NCBI RefSeq assembly: GCF_019097595.1
Contig: NC_080717.1
Coordinates: 26,718,376-26,782,375 of the forward strand
Direction of reading: 5' to 3'
Length of the DNA: 64,000 bases
From: Hemibagrus wyckioides
Lineage: Eukaryota; Chordata; Actinopteri; Siluriformes; Bagridae
Shown here in pieces: positions 11,547 to 26,614 of the stretch (position 1 is the stretch's first letter; each line of letters starts with the position of its first letter). A program made the translations under genes and the position numbers. The notes beneath the pieces are model-generated. The model worked only from the letters and a program-made list of their open reading frames with translations. It had not been told where the DNA came from and ran no database searches.

Positions 11547-14537
11547 TGTGTAGTGACCTGCAATTTGTTCTAAAAATGAAAACTGATATTTTGTTGTTGT
11601 CATGACCATTCTATGTTAGATAGCTGTACACACTATAACACCAAAAAACCTGCACATGGTCACGAAGTGGCTTATTATAAAGGTTTTTTTGTTGTTGTTT
11701 TTTTAATGAAAAATGACCAGAACTGGTCACATGACACTCATATGCAGCAAAACCTCCGTAAAACAACAATGCAAAAATAAATAAATAAATAATTAAATAT
11801 ATATGTTGTTTTTAAACATAGAAAGTTGGAGTATTATTACTGTACTGAAAAGAGCACGAGTAACATTTAAAAATACAAGCAGAAATGAGAGTTGTGACGT
11901 AAAGACACGTTAAGAAGCAAACTAGCGCCGCCTTGTGGCTGGATTTTACACTACAGTCTGATTGAAATCAATAAGGTTTTCTTTTTTTTGTACTTATTAT
12001 TCAGTAATTTCCGTGTATTCTATTTAAATCAGGTTTGATATGATTACATGTACAGTGACTGTATATTCTGACTGTACATTTGTACCACTACACGCCTTTT
12101 AACTGTAACTTTTAAGCTCAGTTTACGACATTTAGCACAATATTGTCTCCGATGAATCCAGTCCCTCCAGGAATTAAACGGAAAATCAGTCAAATTCGGA
12201 GAAGATTTGACAAAACGGTTGCAGATTTGGGATGGGGCGCGCCGTGTGACATCGTAACCGCGTGTCCAGCCAGCGCTCTCCTCGATTCACGTGCGCTGAA
12301 CGACTGTCGTAGAAAATAATGACATATGTGTTGTCTTCACTTTTTAAGAAAAGAACCATGTTCTCAGAGTAAATTTCCACAAAAGAAATAATAAAAAATT
12401 ACAAAACCACTCCTGGAGAGACTGGATACTGGCATAACTGTACACACACTTCTCCTACAGGTGTATCTACCATGGCTTCACTTTTTTTTTTAATCAAGGT
12501 TCCCTTAAAGGTTCTTTGGATGTTTTAATGGTTCTTGTTTCCAAAGAGGAACTCCTTTTAAATAGAAAATGAAATCCTCTGTTGGTTTGTGTGGTTAAAA
12601 CTAAAACCTTTAACGGTTCATTTAGAAGGACAAACCTTTTTATTTTTCCCTGCAGTGGGGCTCGAAAGTTTGTGAACCCTCTATAATTTTTTTTATACTG
12701 TATATCTGCATAAACGTGAGAATCAAATTAAACAAATGTGGCAAAATTTACATTAGATGCCAAATCCTTAACCAGAGCAACATTTTATACAACTGAGGGT
12801 TAAGGGCCTTGCTCAGGGGCCCAGCAGTGGCAGCTTGGTGGACCTGGGATTCAAACTCACAACCTTCTGCTTGGTAGTCCAGCACCTTAACCATATATAT
12901 ATATATATATATACACTGTCCACATACAAAAAGAATATAAAATATATACTTAATCATTTATTTACTGAGGGAAATGATCCAACATTACATGTGTGAGAGG
13001 CAAAAGTATATGACCCTCTGCTTTCTGGTGTGACTGGACTGGACTTATGTAGATACACAGTATAGAAAATTCTAAAGGGTTCACAAACTTTTCAGCATCA
13101 CTGAATGTATAGTTTCCACCAGGTGTAGGACAGAGTTTATCTCAAATACTTGCTGAAATAAAAAGGCAGTGTTGCTTCATCTAGAGCGTGACAGTATTTC
13201 TAGTGTCCACAATCTGACGCTGGACCTCGTTTATCAGTTCGGATATAAATGGAAAGGGTTTACTTGTAGACTGCTCACTGGAACACTTCTCCATGATATT
13301 ATATTAAAAATCCAGTTTTTATAAAGGAAATCATATTCATGTTTGTATGTCTCGCTGTGTCGTTTACATAAAATCCAAAGGATCTAAAAATCGAAAACAA
13401 TAAATGATTTCAATTATACACAATCACCTGGGGAAAAATGCAATCCGAAACAATTCTATAAGCCATTCTAGCTATTCAGTTAGTACAGAAGTAATTGCAC
13501 CCTATTAAAAGCGGACGGATTAAGTGTGTGTGTGTGTGTGTGGTATACAATGAGCTGCATTAGTGGAAGACTTCTGTGTTTAGGAGCCCGTTTAGTCGCC
13601 ATTTTCAGGTCACTGAACGCTTTATAGAGTTTTGTGGCTTTCCAGAATCACCTGTTCTGAGAATGTGCTTGTTAACTTAAAGCTGATTTCTATCCACACA
13701 CAAACAATATTAAAATCAGCTTTTCTGAAACGTAAATCTGGCCGGAATTTGTATTTTGGGTTTTTGCACACACAGCTTGACTAAAACGATCGATAAACGA
13801 GGCCCGTGGTGACCGTAAGCACTTGTGTATGCACGACACTATAATGCAGAATTGACTGGAGGTGCAGTTTTGACAGTATTGTGTCCAAACGAAACATCAT
13901 TTGTCCAGCACTTCAACAGGAGAAGTTATTTCATGTGATGTACATACTGTATGTGATGAAATATATGTACTAATTTGTTCTCATTTTCAAAGACAATGAA
14001 AGAAGAAATAAGGTATACTTGTTTTGTTTTTTGGTTGACGTTTGTATTGTAACAAAGGATTTTAACACAACACCAGTACTGAATGTTTCCAAATATAGAA
14101 ATAAAATATATTTGATTTACTTGATCCTCAGTTTTCTCTTCGCCCCACACACACAAGCAATCACAGAAAGGTTATACAGAACAAACACACCATGTTTAAG
14201 GCAGGGGAAACATCCTGACATGTTAAGAAAGCTGTGGATTTAACCAACAACGGTCGTCTGAAAGGAGAGCCACAGTAACGGTGATGTGCTTGTTTACAGT
14301 GTAAAGATCTGAGCTCCTTATTATCCATGAGTGAACATAGCTGGCTTCAGTACACCTCACTTTCCGGTCGGTCCTGCCTTCAGAGGAAGGAAACCTGGAC
14401 CGCTTTCACAGCCGAAGAAGAAAGAAGATCACACAGAGGGACAGCGAGCTCTTACGCACCTTGCATAAAAACTCATAAACAGTCACGTTGAGGTTATAAG
14501 GCTAAATCATTTCTATTTCTTTTGGTCGCAGGATCTG
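11164..14537. other. intergenic between slc25a18 and atp6v1e1
   Basis: No exon was found. The stretch contains a (TA)n run at 11508-11544, a SINE at 12740-12895, a short (TA)n at 12893-12912 and a short (TG)n near 13528-13542. It includes a phrase at 12655-13100 flanked by matching text about reading through to 'cacaaacttt', which suggests an old terminal-repeat element around the SINE. Confidence 0.45.
12740..12895 (-). repeat. tRNA-derived SINE, minus strand
   Basis: On the minus strand it begins TATGGTTAAGGTGCTGGACT, has a B-box-like stretch (GAGTTTGAATCCCAGG), then CCACCAAGCTGCCACTGCTG, GAGCAAGGCCCTTAACCCTC and TTGTATAAAATG. The head-to-body order shows a Pol III-type SINE. A (TA)n run abuts its 5' end. 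Confidence 0.7.
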
Positions 14538-18705
<4,168 letters not shown>

Positions 18706-19020
18706 GGCTGTCCCTTTGTTGTGAAAGTTGGACTCAAAATGTCTGAAAGTTTACACAAAAAAACCCCAACAACAATAATAATAAAAACGAATAAATATTG
18801 ACACTTATGCGATAACGATGTAAACGCTCTAGCTGCAGCCTAATCAGCTGACCGGAAGTGTCCTGCTCTGTCGCGTCACGCGTTAAGGCAATACAGAATG
18901 GGCGTGGTTTTCGCTTGGCCCTGTCACTACTCGATCCGTACCCGAAATACGATTTGTACTGCGCATGCGCGGGAACTCTTTTGCTCTGCGCATGCGCGAA
19001 ATTGCTGCCGGGAACGTGTT
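18706..19020 (-). promoter_or_regulatory. atp6v1e1 promoter region with two NRF1-like sites and an ETS site
   Basis: The region is GC-rich compared with its surroundings. Two palindromic GCGCATGCGC motifs lie at 18961-18970 and 18988-18997, a CCGGAAGTG (ETS type) at about 18852-18860, and an E box CAGCTG at about 18845-18850. No TATA box is seen. This is the usual pattern of a housekeeping promoter. The sites are seen; their use is inferred. Confidence 0.65.
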
Positions 19021-19173
19021 ATAATATTATATTATTATTAGTTTTAGTACAGAATTATTATAAAATTGTATTTTATTATATTTATTGCAATAACAATTTA
19101 ACAAACTACCTAAATAAATAAACGAGGCTTGAGACTAAGAGTCTTCCTAACTAAATTATTTGAAAGGAAGGGT

Positions 19174-19177
<4 letters not shown>

Positions 19178-19233
<56 letters not shown>

Positions 19234-19251
19234 TATATATATAAGAGAAAA

Positions 19252-19301
<50 letters not shown>

Positions 19302-19332
19302 TATACGTGTATATATATATATATATATACAC
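19178..19332. repeat. (AT)n microsatellite, interrupted
   Basis: About 150 bases of nearly pure AT dinucleotides, broken by a short AGAGAAAAAA stretch near 19243-19252. It separates two pairs of NRF1-like sites. The IYIYIY open frames on both strands are artefacts. Confidence 0.95.
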
Positions 19333-19524
19333 ATTTGTTTGTAAATTAAAAATGTAAATGATCAAATTCAGAATTCTTGTCTTCGCCTGATCGTTTCATA
19401 AAAAATGTACTTTTTGTTAAACTTAGGTATACTTATATATATATACCTATATATATATAATATAAAACCGCATACTTATAACCGCATATAAGTATCATTA
19501 ATCGTCCCAAAACGATGAGTTGTA

Positions 19525-19623
19525 GTGCTTGCGCATGCGCGGAAGACTGACTCGCGCTTTAACACAGTGACGCATGCGCGCTACTGAGACGGAGAAAAGA
19601 TGCAGCAGGAAAGGCTGGATGGC
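19525..19623 (+). promoter_or_regulatory. orphan NRF1-type promoter with possible first exon
   Basis: Two more NRF1-like motifs (GCGCATGCGC at 19531-19540 and ACGCATGCGC at 19570-19579) lie just before ATGCAGCAGGAAAGGCTGGA (ATG at 19600). This opens eight codons and then meets a good donor, GGC|GTGAGA at 19624. No downstream coding exon was recognised. In mammals BCL2L13 lies head-to-head with ATP6V1E1 here, so this may be its relic or another transcript. Confidence 0.4.
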
Positions 19624-21143
19624 GTGAGACATACTGCTGAACTTCATACTCTTAATATCCCTGTAATATTATGGTCATGGTTTAAAAAGAACCACTGAAC
19701 AGTCTAAACTAAGGTGGTGGTGTTTTTTTTAAGACACAAAACATTTTTCAAATTTACTAACAAACTAATTCCTTATTTTTTGAAATACATACTTTTTATT
19801 TATCTCACTGAAGCCGGACAGCAGAAGTTCAGAAAAAAGTATAAAAATAAGTCACCTGGTCTTTTTCCATTCTTCAGTTGTTTACAGGTATAAAACTACA
19901 GGTGTACAGATGTTCCTAATAAAGTGTACACTAACAGACTGCAAGCAAAAACAATAACGTCTGTAAAAATGAATTAATTTGATACATTCATTTCATGTGT
20001 TTAAATGAGTGGTGAAATAACAATAAATGAGCAGTGAAAAGGAGAAAAAATATTGTAAATCTGTCAAAAAATAAAATAATAATAAGAAGAAGAAGAAGAA
20101 GAGGAAGAATGAAATGGTACTTTATCAGGTCTTTCAGCTTTCAGAGTTTTTTCCATACATGTTTTCTCAGAAGTGTGATGTAATCGAGAAGGTGATCCAT
20201 TCTCTGTAAGGGGCATTTGTTTGTTTAATGTTTACGAGAAAGGAGTCTCCAGTATCAGGAATGTGTAATAGACATTATACACAGTGTTTGTCCATGTGTT
20301 AATATCAGAACTTAATGGCTGATTTATTTTTTATCTTCTTTGTTGTTGTTGTCTTCATCTGTGGTAGATGTGAGACGCAGTTTAATTCATCGACAGCGGA
20401 ATGCCCGCCCTCTAGCCACCGTGTCACTGCCACTACACCTGTACCCTCGATCAGAGCTGTACCACAGCCACACCCACAGACAGGTACATATTTCTTATTC
20501 AAATGACCAGGTATACTGGAGGTGCTACTGTGTTTCTTTAGAAGAAGAAGAAAAGGAAACCTTTATTTTCGCCCCACATACATTGCAGCTTTTTTATTTC
20601 ATCACGTATCCCAGCTGAGGAAGTTGCAGAGCGCAGGAGCAGCTATGATGCAGCACTGCTGGAGCTGAGAGGGTTAAGGAGAAAGGGCCTTGCTCAAAGC
20701 AGCTTGGTAGTACTGGGGTTTGAACCCTGACCTTCCAATCAACAACCCAGACCCTGAACCACTTGAGCCACCACTGCCTGTTTAGATGAATCTTTATGTA
20801 TGAGAGAAAAAAGAAGGCCGTATTGAAATCATTCTCATGGAGAGATGACTGGATTTTAACAGGAAACACACTGCAAGCAAGCACATCACACACGACTAGA
20901 AGTTTTACAGAACAACCAAGAAGCAGGCGTCGACGAAAATCTCCTGGTGATGGTAGAATCGAAGTGGTGCTTTTTAGGACACTTTTTTTAGGACAAAGAC
21001 GAACTGGGAAACAGGCTGCAATAGACACATGGCTAGGAAAAAAACACTCCATGTTCAAGGCCAAAAATAGCCACACAAGAAAGGAAAATAAGCGATACTG
21101 CTGTGTATGATAACACTGAGAACCGAACACATGGCAGGTAGAG
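19624..21143. other. intergenic upstream of cpa2; repeats, no gene seen
   Basis: It contains an (AAG)n run at about 20092-20110, a piece of the CTCCAGTGTCAG repeat family near 20195-20300 and a minus-strand SINE at 20570-20778. The frame at 20796-21110 has no recognisable domain. Confidence 0.5.
20570..20778 (-). repeat. tRNA-derived SINE with good B box, minus strand
   Basis: On the minus strand AGTGGTTCAGGGTCTGGGTT is followed by GGTTCAAACCCC, a canonical B box, then ACTACCAAGCTGCTTTGAGC and CTCAGCTCCAGCAGTGCTGC. It is the best-preserved head of this SINE family in the window. Confidence 0.7.
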
Positions 21144-21149
21144 TATAAG
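21144..21149 (+). promoter_or_regulatory. TATA box of cpa2
   Basis: TATAAG lies 54 bases before the cpa2 ATG, the spacing expected for a TATA gene with a short leader, as is usual for pancreatic enzyme genes. An E box CACATG lies just upstream. Confidence 0.65.
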
Positions 21150-21197
21150 AGCTCTGATTGAACACAGCTCTTCTGTAGTCAGACACTAGACGGGATC

Positions 21198-22539
21198 ATG
21201 AGGGTCTGCTTAGCACTTTTTACCATTTTTGTGGCAGCATATTGCCGTAAAGTCTTCACTGGGTGAGTCAGATTATTATATTAACAAGAAGTTGGTAGTA
21301 TAGTAGTTTTTAAGAGTAACGATCCCACTGTGCACATCCCAAGTCAATTTATTTGTTAAAGAGTTTCTTTTAAGACTTTTGTAAAGTCCTTCCTATACTG
21401 TGTGATTAAGGGCAAACTCGTTATTTCATATTCTGTTTTCTTCCCCAAAAGAGACCAGGTTCTTCGAATTAATGCAAAATCTGAGGAACAAATCCAGCTG
21501 TTGAAGGAGCTGGAGAACACAGAAGTGTCAGAGGTACTGTATAGCAGACTTAAACATGTCTCTTGGTAAGCTTTGTGTAATAATTGTATGAGGGGATAAC
21601 AGATACCAGGCAATACTTCATTCAAAAAAAATAAAAACAGATAAAGATTTCTAAAGTTTTTATTCCATCTTATTTATAAATGTGTATACCAAAAATTTGT
21701 ATTGCCAAAATCAGTTTGTGGACACATGACACTGGCCTTCACGCTCATATATGCTTGTTGAAAATCCCATTCCACTTTAGTTCTTCTTTTGCTGCTATAA
21801 TAAGATCCATTGTGTTGGATCGTGGCTGTTTTTTGGCACCAAGATGTTAGCAGCAGATCCTCTAAGCCATGTAAGGCCTCCATGTTCCCCACCTCGCCAC
21901 TTACAGGACTTAACGGATACTTTTGATAGATACTGACCACTGCAGACCGGGAAAAGAGAGAGAGAGCGAGATTATATATGGGGAAAGCTAGTGGTGTGGT
22001 TCTAAATGTATGCAAGTTACACTATATACACATGAATCCCTCTGACATAATGCTAATAATCTGTGCATAAAAACAAATAATTCCAAAATCCCATGTGAGA
22101 CGTGAAAATGTGTGAACCGTAACATGTGGTGCATCTTAAACATCACAGACTCTTATGAGAGATTATTCATAGAAATTGATCAAGAACGAACTCTTGTCCT
22201 CATTTAGCTGGACTTCTGGACTCATCCTGTCTCCAGTGACCTTCCGGTGGACATCCATGTGCCATACGCCAGTCTGTACGCTGTCCGGAAATTCCTTCAG
22301 GATAAAGAGATCCCCTTCCATGTTATGATCGAGGATTTGCAGGTGAGAAGCTTGCACACATGGAAATAAAGGATAATAATGTAGATAAAAAGTCGAGTCT
22401 CGAATGTTTCGATTTTGTTGTGCAAAAGGAACTCCTGGATAAGGAGCAGGAAGATTTACAGCGCAGCGCCATGAGGGGTGGAGATGCGAAGAGCTTCGAC
22501 TACGCGGCATACCACCAGCTTGAGACAGTGAGTGCTCTC

Positions 22540-22576
<37 letters not shown>

Positions 22577-23201
22577 ACACACTGTTACACACACAGTGCT
22601 GTTGAATTCTCAATTCTGATTGGTTAATCTGTCCCTTTAGGATTTTGTGTGATCGTTTTTTACCAAAAAAGCTTGATTTTGCTGATTTCGCTGTGATTTT
22701 TGTGTTTTATTTATTTATTAAACTACAGAATCTTAAGCACAGGGTTTTTCTCTTAAACTCCTCCCAGTGAAGACATATGTAATTACTTTCTATGATAAGT
22801 TTATAAGTGCTAAACAAATCACAGGTTTCTATTAATGCACTTCATACGCTATTGTTTCTATAGCAACAACTTGGATGTATAGTGAGAAGACATTTATTTA
22901 TTTGGCATTAAGGAAGGAGTCTCTAGTGTCAGTGCGGTAAATCTGATATTTTAAGGTTTCCGACAAAGTCTTTGCACTTTATAGTGACTTGATGACTTGG
23001 AGATGCATTCTTTTTGTCATGTTAACTTCTGATTGTTTGTAGATGTGATTTACTATTACTTATGTCGTTTTGATTACATCACACTTCTGAGAAATCATGG
23101 GTGTTGTGATATAATTTCATAATAATAAGTTTACTCATAAGTTTTTATTTAAATAAATGTCAAAAAACTGCTGAAAGACTGGATAAAGTACCATTTCAAT
23201 C

Positions 23202-23233
<32 letters not shown>

Positions 23234-23801
23234 CATTTATTTATTTATTTATTTTTTACAATTACAATTTTACAGATTGCTGTTGCAATAACAGCAACTA
23301 ACTTGTTTTACAGATGTTCAACTGCTACAATAAATGGATATAAATTGTGGTGTTTTAATAAATTACAAATATCACCTTTTGGGAAATTGCTGTGGAATAA
23401 AGCAGGGATAAGACAAATTTTGGGGAGTTTTGCATCAAATCACATCACACCACCTCACCATGGATTATCACAGCGCTCCCTCAAGTGTGTTTTATTTCTT
23501 TCTTACTGTTACAGCAGTCCTGGAGTAATAAATAGCTTAAAATGAATGAATGAATAAATGAATGTATAATATGATGTTTATGCATGCAGATCTACAGTTG
23601 GATGGACAGCATGGTGGCTGGTCATCCCAATTTGATCTCCAAAGTGCATATTGGAAGTTCTTATGAGAACCGTCCCATGTACGTGCTAAAGGTGAGGATA
23701 AAAAAAAATACAACTAGGCGTGACTGTGGGTGTGTCTCATTTGGCTTCCTAGTTCAGGAGTCAGGGCACTGATCAGGGAGTCATTTTAAGGCGGTTCTCT
23801 C

Positions 23802-23837
<36 letters not shown>

Positions 23838-23879
23838 CCTTTCTGCCTACCCCTGTCTCTCTCTCTATTGCTTTCTCTC

Positions 23880-23920
<41 letters not shown>

Positions 23921-26584
23921 TTTTCTTTCTTCCTTTGTGCCTGCCCCTCTCTCTCTCTCTCTCTCTCCCTCTCTATCTCCTTTTCTGTCTTTTCTAAAGA
24001 GTTAGAAAAAAATGGCTAAACTGATGTACACTAGATATGGACTCCCAACCTAGTGAGCTAGAGAGCTGAAGGAGACGCACCCTGAATATCAGATGATGAT
24101 GAATGTGTTACTCATTAGTAATGTATATGTATATAGTTTAGCACGGGGGGAAGCAACAGGCCTGCAATCTGGGTTGATGCTGGAATACACTCCAGAGAGT
24201 GGATCTCGACCGCCTCTGCTGTGTGGATGGCTAACAAGGTGAGCGACTCAATCGATCTAAATAATACCCGTCATGACTGTTTCCTCAAGGGAAATCAGTT
24301 TATTTGGAGCCACTTTCAATATATTAATACTTTTTGTATGTTTTTCTCTCTGTTCATTAGCTGGCTACAGATTTCGGCGTTGATCCTTCTGTGACTGCTC
24401 TTCTGGGACAAATGGACATCTATCTGATGGTCGTGACCAACCCTGACGGCTACGCCTACACCCATACCAACGTAAGCCTATGATTTCACTACACGCTTAC
24501 AATTCTCATCTGCACAACCTCCACTACCTCACCTCAGCTGGTTTTGTACAGAATACACTACATTAAAATACTACACTAATATTTCACCTTTATTTATTTA
24601 TATTTTCAGATTTTCTCTATACCTCTCTATATTCCTACCTGTATATTTTATTGCGATTTTACTGTTAGTCTATTATTATTTATTGATTCTTTTTTAAGAC
24701 CCGGACAGTCCAAACAGCATGTTGTGTATATGATAAATAAAATAATTTTTATTCAGTGCAGTAGAACTTTTATATCTGGGTGAGCAGAATTTCAGGGATA
24801 AAATTTAAGACAGTATGTTTAACAAGATGACATTATGTTTAACATCACTTCACTTTTTAACACCTCAGAGATTCAAGTTTAGTCTTTCATTTGTTTAACT
24901 GTTAGGTAATTGATCACTGAACACACACAACTGGATTATTTATTTATTTTGTCTTAAGTGTCCGATCTTTGAACCGGGAACCCCGGAGCTGTGAGCCAGC
25001 AATTCTACCTGCTGCACCACTGTGTTGTCGGCTATAGTATAGGCCTTCGATAAAGATTTCATGGAATTGTTCATTTTCAGGACCGCATGTGGCGCAAGAC
25101 TCGCGCCGTCAACCCCGGTTCCTTGTGCCGAGGTGTCGATCCCAACAGAAACTGGGATGCTGGCTTTGGTGGTAAAAAGATAATCCTAATTATTCGCAAT
25201 AGCTGTAAAGATATTCAGCTATCCATCATGATCATCTCTGCGTCTCTGTGTCTCTTCAGGCCCTGGTGCTAGTAAGAACCCGTGCTCCGACTCCTACCAT
25301 GGACCTTCCGCACACTCCGCCATCGAAGTGAACAACATCGTGAACCTCATCAGGAACCACGGCAACTTCAAGTCCTTTATCTCCATCCACGCCTACTCCC
25401 AGCTGCTCATGTACCCGTATGGATACATCTGCACTGACATCCCTGACCAGGCTGAACTCGTAGGTTTCCTTCTTTGGCCGCATTCTCATTTCTGATTGGT
25501 CAGAAGGTGTTGATTAATTGTCTTGAACAGCTCAGAGGCAGATCAATGGTTTAAATAAATCCTAACATTTATCTTGTATTGAGTAAAAAAAAACTTTATA
25601 GTTGTTGAAGTTTTCTGGAAGGAGATATTTAGTTAGCATTTAATGGAAGGACTCTCCAGTGTCAGCTTTATGTAACAGGACGTTTTCTAATCCTAGGACA
25701 GAGAACACTTTTTGTTTTCCAGTTTCTCGGTGACATGACCAAGAGCTTAAATCTGAGAAAGGGGAGAAAAACTAAAGGCCGGTGAAAAAAATACTGTTTA
25801 TAGCTGCTATTAACATAAGTCACATTTGCAGATGTTCCAGGATGTTAAACAAAACTATAAACAGTCAGTTTTGTTCTTTTAGAAATACAAAAATGTAATC
25901 ATTGGCCAGTCATCAACTTTCAGGTGATAATTGTGACTCTGCTTCATTACACAAACAACCAGTGGTTGATTATTTTCTTCTAATTGCATGCCCTCAAGTG
26001 ACTGATTTGTGTGTCTACTTTAACCCACCCTAATGTTGTGTATTATAGTATTATAGTATAGTCCACCAAGCTACCACTGCTGGGTCCCTGAGCAAGACCC
26101 TTGATTGCTAAGTTGTATAAAATAAGATGAAATGTAGGCTGCTTTGAATAAGGGCGTCTGCCAAATGCCGTAAATGTAAATATGATGATATAACCTCCTG
26201 AATTGTTTTTGGTGTTTATTAGCATTCTGTGGGTCAACGTGCAGTACAGGCCCTCAGCTCTTTGTATGGAACCAGCTACAAAGTTGGAAGTATTTGCAAA
26301 ATCATCTGTGAGTCTCTGCAACCTTCATTCTTTGTTTGTTATCTCCGACCCTTTCTTTCTGGTTCATGTACTATTATAATTTTTTTATCGCTTCAGATCA
26401 AGCTAGCGGTGGAAGCATTGACTGGAGTTACAACGTCGGTATCAAATACTCCTTTGCCTTCGAGCTGCGTGACACCGGTCGCTACGGCTTCCTCCTCCCG
26501 GCCAATCAGATCATTCCGACTGCCAACGAGACCTGGCTGGCTCTTAAGTACGTCATGGAATATGCACGTGATCATCCTTATTAG
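21198..26584 (+). CDS. cpa2: pancreatic carboxypeptidase A, CPA2-like zymogen
   Basis: This is a secreted zinc exopeptidase (M14A) that removes C-terminal hydrophobic residues from peptides in the gut. Exons: 21198-21262, 21452-21533, 22208-22342, 22429-22527, 23590-23691, 24137-24238, 24361-24471, 25081-25171, 25260-25459, 26223-26307 and 26397-26584. They give 419 codons, exactly the family length. A signal peptide ([16 protein letters not shown]) precedes the activation peptide, with likely tryptic cleavage at Arg110. Zinc ligands His179, Glu182 (HSREW) and His306 are present, with Arg237, Asn254, Arg255, Tyr358 and catalytic Glu380 ([13 protein letters not shown]). Ile365 at the pocket base marks A-type specificity. 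Ala378 (Thr in CPA1) and the run SDSYHGPSA favour CPA2 over CPA1. The Tyr358 codon is split by the last intron. No defect seen. Confidence 0.95.
21815..21965 (-). mobile_element. Tc1-like remnant (copy 6) in cpa2 intron 2
   Basis: Minus-strand family text: CGGTCTGCAGTGGTCAGTAT, then ATCTGCTGCTAACATCTTGG. It is a short, diverged piece with no terminal repeats. Confidence 0.65.
22541..22574. repeat. (CA)n microsatellite
   Basis: A CA run begins 13 bases after the donor of cpa2 exon 4 (22527). Confidence 0.95.
22595..23256. repeat. interspersed CTCCAGTGTCAG-type repeat, then (TTA)n
   Basis: It begins with TTCTGATTGGTTAATCTGTC and includes AAGGAGTCTCTAGTGTCAGT and a later AGGTTTCCGACAAAGTC. These are blocks shared in the same order with copies at 25480-25990, 43450-44035 and 45855-46270. 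This looks like a non-autonomous DNA transposon family. A (TTA)n microsatellite follows at 23203-23235. Confidence 0.55.
23796..23992. repeat. CT-rich low-complexity run
   Basis: Almost 200 bases of CT repeats broken by TTTCTTCCTTTNTGCCT phrases, which occur twice and point to local duplication. It lies in cpa2 intron 5. Confidence 0.9.
25480..25990. repeat. CTCCAGTGTCAG-type interspersed repeat in cpa2 intron 9
   Basis: It starts ATTTCTGATTGGTCAGAAGG, then GTTGATTAATTGTC, AAGGACTCTCCAGTGTCAGC and AGGACAGAGAACACTTTTTG, the same block order as the copy at 43450. It ends near ATTTTCTTCTAATTG. No coding capacity. Confidence 0.6.
26060..26180 (+). repeat. SINE tail
   Basis: ACCAAGCTACCACTGCTGGG, CTGAGCAAGACCCTTGATTG, TTGTATAAAATAAGATGAAA and GGGCGTCTGCCAAATGCCGT form the 3' body of the tRNA-derived SINE family. 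The head is missing. Confidence 0.7.
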
Positions 26585-26608
26585 GACAATAACTCAAGTG
26601 AAACTAAA

Positions 26609-26614
26609 AATAAA
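26609..26614 (+). terminator. polyadenylation signal of cpa2
   Basis: AATAAA lies 25 bases after the cpa2 stop codon. A very short 3' UTR is normal for pancreatic protease genes. Confidence 0.7.

Noticed and set aside
19110..19365. IYIYIY open frames on both strands
   Set aside because: Translation of an AT microsatellite.
20590..20778. Functional tRNA gene on the minus strand
   Set aside because: It has a good B box but no cloverleaf that I could build; it continues into a SINE body shared with other copies.
20796..21110. 104-codon plus-strand frame upstream of cpa2
   Set aside because: No family resemblance, next to a SINE, and overlapped by an equally featureless frame on the other strand.
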